DNA of 64,000 nucleotides from Lyophyllum atratum (taxonomy: Eukaryota > Basidiomycota > Agaricomycetes > Agaricales > Lyophyllaceae), in the NCBI GenBank assembly GCA_014905825.1, contig JACGCN010000039.1, forward strand, positions 186,001-250,000. Direction: 5' to 3'. Positions 1 through 10,941 of the stretch are shown here, in pieces (positions within the stretch are counted from its first letter, which is position 1; each line of letters begins with the position of its first letter). Made by a program: the position numbers and the translations under genes. The notes beneath the pieces are model-generated. The model worked only from the letters and a program-made list of their open reading frames with translations, was not told where the DNA came from and made no database searches.

Positions 1-919
1 AGGAGGCGGCACTTACGGCATAGGTGCCTTCGGGATGCTCATTGCGAGAAGTATCCCATTCGAGCATAATGTTTTTTCGTCCCTGAAATGCCATGAGGAT
101 TTCGCGGACCGCGTCTTCTTCATTTATATATCTCTGGAAAGAGAGGCATAGGTTGATTATGTGCACTAAGGAGAAGCAATAACGTATGCCAACCTCGGAT
201 TGCACTAAAGCTTCGAGAGAGTTCGCCAGAGACGCGTTGGTATCTGTCCCAGTTCTTAGTATTCTGCGGAGGGCAGGCCCTAATTCAATTCTTGTAAGGG
301 AACAGCAGTTGTCGAGATAAAACAGTGCGGCCTGCTCACCCAACGTCGACGCGTCTCCCATATCAAACGCTCTCCTCTCCATGGGATCGATATCCCCCTT
401 CCATTCGTCCCTCCAATACTGCTTCGCCTGGAGCGCCTCAAATTCCTTCCGGTGCGCATAAGTATGTGGTGGCGCCCTGCCTGGCGCGCTCTCGCCATAT
501 ATTAGCCCTAGCCTGCCTCCCACATTGTCCTCCTCGCTCTCGTCATCCTCTCGACTAGATCCGGACTCACTAGCCTCCCCCAGCGCCCTTTTCTCGTCCT
601 CCTGGTCCGCGTCCAGCTCAAGATCGTCAGAATTAAGAGGTGAGAGCGACGGTGTGCTCCAGCGACTATCCCAGTCCAGTCGTTCCCTCTCTTTATCCCT
701 ATCATAGAAGCCGCTGGGCTGCGTCTCACTGCGCCGGACGAAGCCTGGTGGAAGACCGTACACACCCTCCCAGTGTTCACCCTCGAAAGGTTCCTCGGCC
801 ACAATGGAAGCCCAGGTCAGTGCGGGAGGTGGCGATGGTGGGTTATCGCGTGTATGGAGAATGAAGGATGCGCGGGTTTCGGTGAGCGGTGTTGGGGGCT
901 TGGAGAGTTTGATCTGCAT
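1..919 (-). CDS. Gamma-tubulin complex component (GCP5/6-type), 5' part
   Basis: This is the N-terminal part of a Spc97/Spc98-family protein that would help build the gamma-tubulin ring complex at spindle pole bodies. The frame is open from the ATG at 919 to the window edge, and a GTAAGT donor at 16-11 ends exon 1. The first 200 residues are acidic and low in complexity. Near residue 160 a segment ending in KQYW resembles the HxVxQYW-type motif of GCP5. Near residue 275 the run VREILMAFQG fits the start of the GCP N-terminal domain, whose usual form is ReiL-x-LxG. The C-terminal grip domain lies outside the window. The family call comes from these motifs; choosing GCP5 over GCP6 or GCP4 is inference. 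An in-frame TGA just upstream of 919 supports this start. Confidence 0.6.
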   Translation of the reverse strand, partial: MQIKLSKPPTPLTETRASFILHTRDNPPSPPPALTWASIVAEEPFEGEHWEGVYGLPPGFVRRSETQPSGFYDRDKERERLDWDSRWSTPSLSPLNSDDLELDADQEDEKRALGEASESGSSREDDESEEDNVGGRLGLIYGESAPGRAPPHTYAHRKEFEALQAKQYWRDEWKGDIDPMERRAFDMGDASTLGEQAALFYLDNCCSLTRIELGPALRRILRTGTDTNASLANSLEALVQSEVGIRYCFSLVHIINLCLSFQRYINEEDAVREILMAFQGRKNIMLEWDTSRNEHPEGTYAVSAAS

Positions 920-925
920 AGGAAT

Positions 926-1669
926 TCAGAACGAAACTGTGAAGTTGGACAGGATAAATGCGTACGAGAAACTGTAGATGATCCGGGAGGCGGGACATCT
1001 ATAGAGCATCCTTAGACGGTAAAGTATCACAGCCTGGAACCTGTGTCTACGCACTGTAAGTTCTTCGTCAAGATCGTGGTCTCTGTCGAGGTTCGCCTTA
1101 AGATCTTGGTAACGCGTCTCAAGCGCGTTTCCAACCTCATCCTGCGAGTTTAGACGCGCTTTCAAGGCATGCCTGTTGTTAATCGTATCAGAGAAGTTAT
1201 CTGACGCCATATTACCACCCGTACCCTCGTATCTGACGATCCATCTTCGCCATATCGACACCAGCCGCGCCCTTGCTCAATGTCGTCGCTTCCAGGTTCT
1301 TGACCACGAAATCGACCGCCTCACGAAAGTCGGAGGTTGTGGCTGCGTCTGCATCTTTCCCATCATCCAGCTGTGTTATCTGTCGCACGAGAGTTTGTGC
1401 AAGGGGAATGAGTCGTGAACGCGTGTGTCGCGCATGGGAGCGGGCCGAGAGACGAGAATGGGGCCGCGACGATGCACTAGACGTAGGTCTTGGCGCAGAA
1501 AGGCTCGAGTGCGGTCTTGGGGCGGAGAGAGCAGAGTGTGGTCGAGGGACGGAGAGACCAGAGCTGCTCGACGTTGGGGGGTGCATCAGGGGTTCTGATT
1601 TCATTTTTCTCACGCCTGCAGTGTCTTCAAAGTCTCTGACAACGTAGAAGCCCTTCCTCCTCCTGTCAT
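926..1669 (-). CDS. Small Ser/Arg-rich coiled-coil protein, unknown function
   Basis: I do not recognise this protein. The best model starts at the ATG at 1669 (MTGGGRASTLSETLKTLQ). It removes a 50-bp intron (1613-1564, GTGAGA to AGCAG) and a second intron near 1230-1180 (GTACGG to AACAACAG). The middle is a low-complexity Ser/Arg/Pro/His repeat of the SxPRPHS type. The C-terminal half is charged and helical, with a likely coiled coil (ALETRYQDLKANLDRDHDLDEEL). In the simplest model the stop at 926 lies only 6 bp before the ATG of the next gene. An alternative last intron of about 56 bp (GTGCGT to CTATAG) would move the stop to about 843, inside that gene. Its size and spacing resemble small spindle or kinetochore adaptors, but no domain supports a function. 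Confidence 0.5.
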
Positions 1670-2314
1670 GGTTCTTCCAAAATTCTTTCCTGCAATGAAA
1701 CCAAGTCTGAAGAGAGAACTATCTACGAATGTAGTCTCCCGTAGTCAGACCAAACTCTCACGTTGTCTTTTTTGTGGGGGAGAGGGAGACAAGTGATCAT
1801 AATGGTCTGATTTCACGTGGGGGGTCGATACCGCGGTGAGGCAATTCAGAGCCAAATATTTCCATATATGGTCATTTTTGCGCTCGGACCATGTCTTTCG
1901 ACGACCTTTCGACCCAAGCAGCGATGGCGTTTACGCCAATTTTTGCCCGTTAAACTTGGAAGTATCATTTTTGACCTCAGAGAGCATGACCCTGCAATTT
2001 CTGTGCCCGGAAATCCACCAGGGGCCCGCAAACGGGGGGGTCAGTTTGAAATGCCTCACCACGGTATCACAGCCACACGTGAACACAGACTACTACGAAT
2101 GTGACTTCTCACTCCGTTTGGAAGGGGGTATGGACGGGTAACCTCATCTCTGTTTATGTCCAAGGCTAGTGAATGTAAGGAAAGAACAGAGTACCGTATC
2201 AGCTCCCAATCAGCCTCTTCCCCTGAGACTGTTGGTCTAAGCGTGCGGGGCTTTGTGTGGTGCATTACGGTGCCCATATGTCCTCAAAACATCACCAGAT
2301 AGAGCGATAAGCGC
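1670..2314. other. Intergenic, no gene seen
   Basis: The stretch separates the 3' end of the uL1 gene from the start of the coiled-coil gene at 1669. Only short overlapping open frames without recognisable product are present. I see no tRNA, repeat array or mobile-element ends. It should hold the promoter of the gene starting at 1669 and the terminator of the uL1 gene. Confidence 0.5.
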
Positions 2315-3249
2315 TCAGAACAAACGAATAGGCTTGCCCATCGTGGTCTTGATGTGCAGCGACTTCACGTTCTGCCAGTTCTTCTTGAGCAGGGACACGA
2401 GGAAGTTTATGCCTGACAAAGTAGTTAGTCCGCCTGTTTCGAAAGAGTGCCGCATGGAAAAATACTCACTCAACATAACGTTTCCAAGGACCTGGTCGTC
2501 GTTCATCTGGACGTGGCCGACAGCAACACCCAAGCAGAGAACCTTCTTGAGCTGGAACTTGATGGTCGAGCGGACCTCAGTCAGCTTGTTGGAGAGATCC
2601 TCAGCGTGAGAAATGGGGGTGGGGAATTTTCCAGCTGGAAAAGATAGCAACTAGTGTGAACACTTGAGTATGAGGCGATTCGGCTGAGGACGCACCCTTG
2701 GAGAGACCGGGACCAAGGAGACGGGGGATCTGCTTGATGAGAGCTTCCGACGCAAGGAAAGCATCGTACTTCTTGGCCAGCTTCTTGACAAGCTTCTTGT
2801 TCTTGTTGAGCCTGAACATAAATGAGCCCTCAAAGTTCGCCAATCGTGAACTTGTACACGCACTTCTTCAAGTCATCAACAGACATGTACTCGAGTTCGA
2901 TTTGCTTGGCACGATCGATGTCAGCAGCATCGGCGAGAATGCAAATGGACATGCGAGGACGGGGGACATGGGGGAGTCTAATTTTGAGATTAGATTACAA
3001 TTCAGCCAAAACAAATGCGGGGCACTCACTTGACGGTTCCAGAGAAACGCTTATCCCTCTGGGGGTCGTAGTTCTTGAGACCGATCTGGAGTTCGATGGT
3101 CTCTACGAAGTTGCGCTTTTTTTCGCCGTTGGCATCGACGAGAAGCTCTTTGATGGAGCCCCGCACACTTGACACTGAGAGTTTGCTGGCACTGCATTTA
3201 TATCGTCAATTGCCTGTCCAGATAATCCTCTGGGCCGTACGAACCTCAT
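2315..3249 (-). CDS. RPL1: 60S ribosomal protein L10a (uL1)
   Basis: This is cytosolic uL1, which forms the mobile L1 stalk of the 60S subunit and contacts E-site tRNA. Five or six exons join into one clean protein. The first exon is only ATGAG (3249-3245). After a 59-bp intron, exon 2 (3185-3030) encodes the start [15 protein letters not shown] and [18 protein letters not shown]. Later exons give [20 protein letters not shown], the [24 protein letters not shown] core and the GKFPTP segment. The last exons give [17 protein letters not shown] and the end [11 protein letters not shown]. All of these are hallmark uL1 blocks and the length (about 217 aa) is normal. Introns cut the N-terminal region, as is common for fungal ribosomal protein genes. 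The codon before exon 2 is completed across the split, which fixes the start. Confidence 0.95.
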
Positions 3250-4582
3250 GCTTGATGATTTTGAGCCTTGACGGGGAATGGGTCAACGGAAAAGGTGTGT
3301 GAGAAAGGAGTTGATATGGAACTGTATAGTTGTGACGTTGTGACTGATAAGCCCTAACCACATTCCGTGGTCTCGATCGCGTGTACGCTCTCTACGAGTA
3401 GCTTCGAAGTCCGCGACACAATCAGGCATTGGCGACAAGCTCTGAAGTAAATCGTGGCAAATAGATCAGAAAGAAGTAATCGGAGCTCCGCTAAGCTCGT
3501 ACTCGGCACTGGATCTTGAGGCATCTCGTTAGCCAGAAAATTTAACAGGCCTTTCGCAAAGGGTACGTAGAGCTACGAAGCTGCAGCATTGAAACATGTA
3601 TGTACTATGGAGAGTCAAGCCTGACTTCGAAGCATCCACAAGCTCATTAAACCACAAGATATATGGTCTCCGGCGTAGTAATGGTTGCAGCTAAGCTTCG
3701 ATCAATGATGGAACCTTGGTTTTGCAGATGTCATCCCTGATTTTTATCGAAAGCATGTAGTAAGTCAAAAGATAGGGATGGAGAAGGAAAGGTGCAGGCG
3801 ACGAAGCCAAGCCCAAACGGCACATCAAAGGAGTCCTCTTCAAGTTCCCTGCTCACAGCATCCTTCAGGGCTTTACAACATCTTTCCAATACTTGTTTTG
3901 CCCTCGACTGTGATTTTATCTAGGTTGCAGCATCAGGGTGACCAAATAATAGAATGGAAAGGGGAAGGGCAACCTTCGATTACTGCTTTTGTGATAGCGG
4001 CCAAGCCTATCAGTCCGTCGCCAATGTGTGGGCTCGTTCTTCCGCAGTGAGAAGGGGCATTTTTATTACAGACCCATGTCAAAATCAGCAAATATATGTG
4101 TGGCTGCTGGAGGTCGACGATAGAAGCTGAAGCCCGTCATGATGCGTTGCGAGAGACGCGAGATATATACAAATAATCGCAGGATGAACTTACGTATGTC
4201 CAGGAGAATGCACTGGACAGTTGGTATCGAATTGCTCCGTGCAGCTCAGCCTATAGGGTCAACAGCGGTCAGACTAGCTGTCTTCCATCGGTGTTTATTC
4301 TCTACATTCCGAAGAAAAGAGATGTGCGGGGTGCCCGTCTGACATGAAGAACACCACTATCGCCTGCGACATGTTTATCATCATCACAGACCTCGTTTCA
4401 TTATTTTGTTTGCGATTTTTTGAGTCGTGCTACAATCGGCAGCTGGCTAAGTTGCACATTGACCGTAAATTCGAGTTCAGTTGAAATAATGATGAATTGT
4501 GAACGAGGGACTGAGCTGGATAACAAGAGCATGCAAGACAGAATTAGACAGTGTATATATGACATTCAAAGATATCAAGGAA
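3250..4582. other. Long intergenic region (1.3 kb), no gene seen
   Basis: Only short open frames occur here and none gives a recognisable product or spliceable set of exons. It lies upstream of the uL1 gene and downstream of MGM101, so it should contain the ribosomal-protein promoter. No tRNA-like cloverleaf or repeat array was noticed by eye. Confidence 0.45.
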
Positions 4583-5622
4583 TTATTCCTGGTAGGGATA
4601 GCTAAACTTGGGCTGGTCCTTGCGACGCCAGAGCTTCTTCCTGAAGTAAAAGTCTGTTGTTAATATAGGGGTAGAGAATATGAAGGGTAGATAATACGTA
4701 CTTCTTTTTCGTCGGCAAGTGCTCAGCGAAAACTTCTACGCAGTACTTTGCCTTGAATTCACGGATGAAACGTGGGTCCCTTCACCGAAATTAACAATCT
4801 GCAGGGTCAAAGAGTTCAGCGTGGAACTTACCAGAGTTCACTTGCAATGCCAAGGTCCTTGCAGCATCGCATCAGGGCGTTGCTCTTACACGCCTCTGTC
4901 GCCGTGGGTATCCCTGATGGGTCAAAGTACTCCTGCTCTCCTCGGGCAATGGCCACCAGCCTGAGCGCAATATGGTTTTGAGCAGGCATACAAAGAAGAG
5001 ATGTAGATGACGTACCTTCCCTGACATACCAGTGCGTACTCGCGGCTAACAATTCTAGGCCCGACGTTGGTCTCACTACGAGGTGCTAGTCCCCATGCAC
5101 CAGGCCCAAAAGCCTTGTTCAGAACACGTCGGTATTTTATCTCGGGCAGATATATGAGACCATCTGTGAAACTTTTCAGCTCGATGTTGCTAGCGTGCCA
5201 ATACCATGGTGAGGCTCACCAGGCTTCATTTCGATGTCCATGGGATCAATCGGGGACAGCAAAACATCCGTAGCTTCTTTCGGAAACGCCTGCGTTGCTA
5301 GCCCATGGTAACTCTTCGACCAGTCCGTGGCTGTCTCTCCAATTGTGGAGCCATTCACGTCGCTCATCTCAAGACTGTTTGCATTTGGGGGTGGTACCTC
5401 GGAAACGGAAACCTCGAGCTCCTTGGAGGGACTGACAGCCTCGGTCGTCACTGGTCCAGTGCTGACTTTCGCCTTTGGGACCGCGGTTGTGACAGATGGT
5501 TTAGCATACTGGCGAGGCACCCATGCTGGCTTCGCAGAAGCAATGGCGTAACTGCGGGAGAGCAATGGACGGGCTGTATGTCTCAGGGCGCCAGACAGGC
5601 AGTTGAGGGACAGACTCGCCAT
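4583..5622 (-). CDS. MGM101: Mitochondrial genome maintenance protein Mgm101
   Basis: Mgm101 is a Rad52-like single-strand-annealing protein of mitochondrial nucleoids that is needed to keep and repair mtDNA. Five exons make a protein of about 271 aa, close to the yeast length. The N-terminus (ATG at 5622) is rich in Arg/Ser/Ala ([13 protein letters not shown]), as expected for a mitochondrial presequence, followed by a Pro/Ser linker. The conserved core starts at [18 protein letters not shown]. It continues through [40 protein letters not shown] and [20 protein letters not shown], then [20 protein letters not shown] and [12 protein letters not shown], and ends [18 protein letters not shown]. 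Every block is in place and splice sites are canonical. It is divergent from the molybdenum-cofactor gene across 125 bp. Confidence 0.95.
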
Positions 5623-5747
5623 GTGCAGAGCAATGGCGCGAGTGAGATTGACTTTCGCGACGTGTCACATGTCACCACAACCCCTGTCACGCCCGACCAC
5701 CCCTTCCTGGAGTGAACGTTGTGGACGAACAGCTTACCCCCTCAAGC
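5623..5747. promoter_or_regulatory. Shared divergent promoter, MGM101 / molybdenum-cofactor gene
   Basis: Only 125 bp separate the two divergent start codons at 5622 and 5748. Both promoters and 5' leaders must lie here or overlap the coding ends. No clear TATA element was seen, so the call rests on gene arrangement. Confidence 0.55.
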
Positions 5748-8159
5748 ATGCCTTCTATTGGAGTTGCAGTGCTCACAGGTTGGATTTCACCGAGGTCTTT
5801 ATACGAAATCATTTAAAGGGTTACTCTAGTCAGTGATTCAGCCAGCTTCGACTCGAGCACAGATATCTCTGGACCCACGATCCAGACGATTTTGAATGCC
5901 CAGGATGGGAAGTTTGCATGCGACAACCTTTTGATCGTCCCCGACGATACCATGCGAATCAAGGATGCAGTGAAGAAGTGGGCTCAACAGGAGGACATCC
6001 ACTGGATCATCACTACAGGCGGCACAGGTTTTGGTGTACGGGATCTCACGCCAGAGGTCACCCTTCATTTCGTCGATCACGGCGCGAAGGAACTCATTAG
6101 TTGGATGTGATATCCACAGGCCATCAAGCCGCTACTCGGACGCGAGGCATCTGGTCTTGTGCACCTCCTTTTGTCAACGTCCTTGAAACACACGCCTCTC
6201 GCTGCGCTTTCTCGTCCTATTGCTGGAACGATCGGCAAAACTCTCATTGTAACTCTGCCAGGGAGCGTAAAAGCCGTCAAAGAGAACTTACAAGCTTTGT
6301 TAAATGCTGGAGTGGCGGAACATGCTATTGATCTTATCAGAGGTGGAACGGGACGACAAGTTCATAGCGAGTTGGCGAAAGCTAGTGGTGAGGCCCCAAG
6401 GCCTGCTGCGTCGCATACCCACCACCATCACCATCACCACCATGGTCGCGATCACCCTGTCCCGCAACCCAGATCGACACTATCGCATGACCCCTCTGCA
6501 CCTGGTATGTCGGAGCTTAATCGCGCTCTTCAATAGGAGGCAAATTCATATGACTTGCAGTTTCCGCTCGACATAGGCAGTCTCCGTATCCATTGATTTC
6601 CTTTCAAGAAGCTTCGCGTTTAATAGAGAAGAACATCGAACCTCTGGAGGCAATATCTCACGTTGTATGCCGCTCCCAGAAGTCTCCCACATGCAAAGCC
6701 AAGCTCATGGTTCCATAGGTGGATCATACATTGAAAGGCCACGTATTGGCGTCAGATGTTTACGCACCGAACAATGCGCCTCCGTTTCCTACGACAAGTG
6801 TCGATGGCTACGCTCTTAAATGTATGTACACGTCTCGCAGCTGAGGTCCTCTATAACCTCATCTTATGTGACCAGCTACCGACCCTCTTGGAGTATACAA
6901 CGTCCTAACCTCGCAACTTCATTGGTTATCCGATGAAATACCCCCCGGTTCAGTATACCGCATCAATACCGGCGGCCCCCTACCAGCAGGCGCAGACACT
7001 GTCATCATGGTTGAAGACACACGTCTCGTTTCGACGCACCAAGTTCCGGGTAGTCCACTCGACGGTGAAGAGAAGGAAATTGAGGTATTAGCACAAGTAC
7101 CTGCTGGGGAGAATGTCCGCGCTGCCGGCTCTGACGTCCGCAAAGGAGATCTCGTCCTTCAGAAGGGTGATATAATAAGAAGCAGTGGAGGAGAAGTCGG
7201 GACATTGGCTTTCATAGGAAGGAAAGAGGTAACTGTCCCCCTGGACACGAAGTATCACGTCTAATCTATGCATAAACAGATCGAGGTATATAAGAAGCCT
7301 GTCGTCGCCCTCTTGAGCACAGGAAACGAAATAGTCGACCTGCAATCATCTCAGTCGCAATCAGGTGACGGGTCGGGCTGGATATTCGACACCAACCGAC
7401 CTTCTCTTCAAGCTGCCTTGGAGGGAATGGGTTATGAAGTCGTTGATGTAGGCGTTGTTCCTGACTGGTTGGATCTCCTTCCTTGGTTCAACCTATCGGA
7501 GTCTCATGTTTCGCAGCATAGAAGACCACGTCGCAGCAATCAGGCGGGGCCTCGAAAGCGCAGATATTCTGCTTACCACTGGTGGTACATCAATGGGACC
7601 CACAGACCTCCTGAAACCCGTCATTGAACGCCAATTCAACGGGACCATTCACTTTGGCCGTGTCACCATCAAGCCGGGGAAGCCAACAACATTTGCGACT
7701 ATCCCATGTCAAAACGGGGTCTCGAAGCCCATGTTCGCCCTTCCAGGTAATCCAGCCTCTGCGCTGGTCACGTTCCATATATTCGTTGTCCCAGCTCTAC
7801 GTCTCCTCGGCGGGTGGCCGAAACCCTTGGTTCACCTTCCGCGTGTCCGTGTGCAGGTACGTCTCTCATGCAACTCATTCCGTTCGTGACACGGGTTGAA
7901 TGTGGTTGTGTGAATGCTCAAGCTCCAGACCGAGATGTACCTTGACTCTCGTACTGAGTTTCACCGGGTCACCATTACGGCGGGGCCAGACGGCCTCAAG
8001 GCGTTCAGCACGGGCGGCCAGCGCTCCAGTCGGGTGGCGAGCCTTAGTGGCGCAAATGGCTTCGTTATCTTGCCACCGAAGATCGTTGAACCCCATAGAG
8101 TAGAAATCGGAACCAGCGTCGAGGCGGTTATTATCGGTGAGATCGAGTCTCGACTGTAA
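5748..8159 (+). CDS. Gephyrin/Cnx1-type molybdenum cofactor biosynthesis protein (MogA-MoeA fusion)
   Basis: This two-domain enzyme adenylylates molybdopterin (N-terminal MogA-like G domain) and inserts molybdate (C-terminal MoeA-like E domain). About nine exons splice cleanly. The G domain begins MPSIGVAVLTVSDSAS and carries the TTGGTGFGVRDLTPEA motif and the PLAALSRPIAGTIG segment. A linker with eight consecutive His residues (about 6420-6443) follows. The E domain shows PYPLISFQEASRLI, PFPTTSVDGYAL, INTGGPLPAGADTVIMVEDT and LSTGNEIVDL. It continues with LLTTGGTSMGPTDLLKPVIE and FALPGNPASALVTFHIFVVP, and ends GEIESRL at 8159. The domain order is that of animal gephyrin, the reverse of plant Cnx1. 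The product would serve nitrate reductase, sulfite oxidase and xanthine dehydrogenase. No key motif is missing. Confidence 0.93.
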
Positions 8160-8409
8160 ATTTTGAGAAATGCCATGTGAGGTTTGTTCAGGGCTTGACC
8201 ATGGCTGGATGAAAAGTGTTGCCAGTGACGGTCCAGCGATGGAGGTTGGTGGTCCCTGAAGGCAAATATCCGGTGTATAAATCCTTACGAAGCCTAACCT
8301 ATTTTGTCCGGGTCGAATATGTGCTGGTCCGGGAATAGGATCCAGTTTAACGAGGGGTATTTTGTGGCAAGGGTATACATTTCAGCACAGCAAAGACAAA
8401 GACAAAGCA

Positions 8410-9750
8410 TCACTCCAACCCCAGACTCTCCATGCGTAGACCAATACTAAGATTCTCCTGCGCCCCATCAATCAACTCCTGCGCCATCGCCAGATTCGAG
8501 ATACGCGCGCGCAGCACGGGCAAGCACGCCGCAAACACCCCCAAAATCTGCTCCCGCGCCGACAAATCACCCTTCGTGCTCTCCCCCATAATAGGGTCGC
8601 TGCGAGGCCCTGATGCAGATTCCGGGGTGGCTGTCAACGCAAGAATAGACGCTTCGAGCTCCTCCGCTTCGGTGTGGAGTACATCTAATTAAGTAAAAGC
8701 GGAGATGAATGAATGAGTGGGAAGAAGAAGCGAGGAGCTGTGCAGGGTCCACGAACCGAGGCTGTCGAGCATGTCGTTGTATACTTGCAGGGGCGCGTCT
8801 TCGTCGGGGGTGCTCGCGCCGTGCGTTGCGAGGTGGAGTGCTTCGGCCTCGACGCGAGTGCAGGCGTCGCCGTGTGACAGGAAGGTCTGCATGATGTGTG
8901 GAGCGGTTTCCGCGAACTGTACGAGGGTTGAATGTCATCCTTGGAGCATAGTAATCCTGGGTTGGGCTCACGGTATCGGTGGCAAGCTCGTCGTAGAAAT
9001 CTGCTGCTCGTTCCGCCTCAAAACGCGTACGCTGGTCGGCGATTTCAGATTCCTCTTCGGCGAGTTGTTGGGAACGCGCTGCTAGGTCTTTCTGATATAG
9101 GTGGTTGGGTTGAGCGATGGGTTGGACCTAGCCCGAGGGGTTATGACATACTTTTGCGGCTTCTTCTGCGGTCTGGAAGCAGGCCTCTAGGGTGGATGTC
9201 ATGTGAAGCCATGGGTAGAGCTGGCCTGCGACCTGCAATGGATCAGAAGTCGGCGCAGGCCTTGGGACCTTTTCCTCGATTGGTGGTGGGACTGCAGCAG
9301 GCTTTGGGCGATCATGAATATACGCTCATCCATAGTTAGGGTGGTGCCATACCGCAGGTTTGACATTCGACGACGAGGGTTCTGGTTTATTTACAGAACG
9401 TGATTTAGTATTTGGTTTAGTGATCTGCTCCGATGTCGGTGCCTTGGTGGATGCAGCCTGCCTAGCCCTGGTGGACGCGGTGCTGGCGGTGGCGAGAGGC
9501 TTAGAGACGGGCGTTCTCCCTGGGAATTGTTCAGCATGGGCCCCGAGTAAGACGAGGAGGAGTACCGCGCGGTGGGGCAGGCTTTGATGGATTCATCGTG
9601 CAAGGCTGGGGTAAAGCGTGGTTCAAACTCCGCACACTTTTGCAAAGCTACCTGTATCGAGCGTGTCTGCTCGCCGTACCCAGGCGTGCACAGCGATACC
9701 CCATCTCTTCCTAATCTACGCTCACCACCTACTGGTTGAGCCGTATCCAT
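8410..9750 (-). CDS. Coiled-coil protein, unknown function
   Basis: I do not recognise this protein. Joined exons give about 340 residues. The N-terminus is MDTAQP, followed by an exon containing TRSIQVALQKCAEFEPRF. A Thr/Ser/Lys/Pro-rich linker and a helical part (PWLHMTSTLEACFQTAEEAA) come next. Then follows a coiled coil rich in Glu, Gln and Arg (SQQLAEEESEIADQRTRFEAERAADFYDE in pieces) and a C-terminal helical region ending NLSIGLRMESLGLE. Introns are canonical and 50-60 bp; one acceptor is a plain AAAG. The architecture (disordered head, helical bundle) resembles small spindle, augmin or vesicle-tethering subunits, but no family signature supports one. The predicted ATG at 9750 overlaps the opposite-strand start of the acyltransferase. 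Confidence 0.6.
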
Positions 9751-10941
9751 GGCTTTCTTGTTCTCCCTCTTCAAGCCGCTAGCCTACCTGTCGCTGCCGC
9801 TCATCATCCTACGCTCGATCGCAGCCACCTCAGCCACAGGGAGATACTATGTTCGGCAGGGCGTTTATGTTGGGACACTCATGACCGTGGCGGCCTGCAG
9901 CGTTGTTGTGGCGGCCGGGATGTCTGTGGTGGGCAGGCAGTTTGACGTGAACTATGTCGTCGCGCGGACTTTCTACCTTCTCGCACGGAACGTGCTCCAG
10001 GTCGAGATACAGGTCGAGGGACAGGAATATCTGGATACGCGGCCGAGCGTGCTAATGGCCAATCATCAGACTATGCTCGACATTCTCGTGGTAGGCAGGT
10101 GAGCAGACCAGGGCATCTCTGATCGCGGCTCCTGGCTAACCTGGGACGTACACCAGGTTGATGCCCAAACAAACTTCAATCATGGCAAAGAAATCTCTGC
10201 AATATACCCCGCTGGGGCCCTTCATGACCATGTCAGGCGCCATCTTCATCGACAGGGGCAACAGCTCGCGTGCGGTGCGATCTCTCGTGGCCGCTGGCGA
10301 GCTCATGCGATCGCGCAGAATCTCGCTATGGATGTTCCCCGAGGGCACACGCACGAGCTCGGAGGTGCCCGACGTGCTCCCGCTCAAGAAAGGTGGCTTC
10401 CACCTCGCGATCCAAGCCGGCATCCCCATCATCCCCATCGTCACGGAGAATTATTGGCGAATGTATCACAAGGGCGTGTTCGACACTGGCATCATTAAGG
10501 TCCGAGGTACGGCGGGGTCTTTGTCTTTATAATGATGGTATATATTTACCGTGTTCGCCAGTGCTGCCGCCCATCTCGACAACCGGGCTCACCACGGCAG
10601 ATATCCCCGAGCTCACGACGCGCGTACGGGATCAGATGCTCAAGACGCTACGCGAGATATCGGTCGTACCGCCGGGGCACTCTCAGAAATCCGAGGAGGA
10701 AGTACGGAACGACCATTCCGAAACCTCTTCTATTATACCTTCCCTTTCCAGTCCCGGCGATGCATCGCCTACAACAGCGAGTCAGCAGGCGACGTCGAGT
10801 GAGTCGCTAGGCACGGGCACATCAAGCGCGTCCTTAGCCTCGTCGTTTTCGGTGTCGAATCTGTCGAAGTCGGAGATGAGCGAAAATGGCGCAGATACGG
10901 AGGAGGATGAGGGTATGATTTTGGTCGGGCGGCCGACATGA
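9749..10941 (+). CDS. SLC1: 1-acyl-sn-glycerol-3-phosphate acyltransferase (LPA acyltransferase)
   Basis: The enzyme acylates lysophosphatidic acid to phosphatidic acid at the ER, feeding phospholipid and triacylglycerol synthesis. Three exons give about 360 residues. Two N-terminal hydrophobic segments (about residues 9-25 and 40-60) precede the PlsC domain. The catalytic H-x4-D motif is present as NHQTMLD (H106, D111), and the substrate-binding motif as FPEGTR (residues 177-182). GAIFIDRG and the later PIIPIV segment are also typical. Introns split Arg117 and the codon after KVR. The C-terminal 100 residues are Ser/Thr-rich and acidic, an extension typical of fungal versions. Yeast Slc1 is the closest functional reference; the symbol is by family. 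Confidence 0.9.

Noticed and set aside
3250..4582. Search for tRNA or small RNA genes in the long intergenic space
   Set aside because: No cloverleaf, A/B box pair or pol III terminator was convincing by eye; a covariance-model scan would be decisive.
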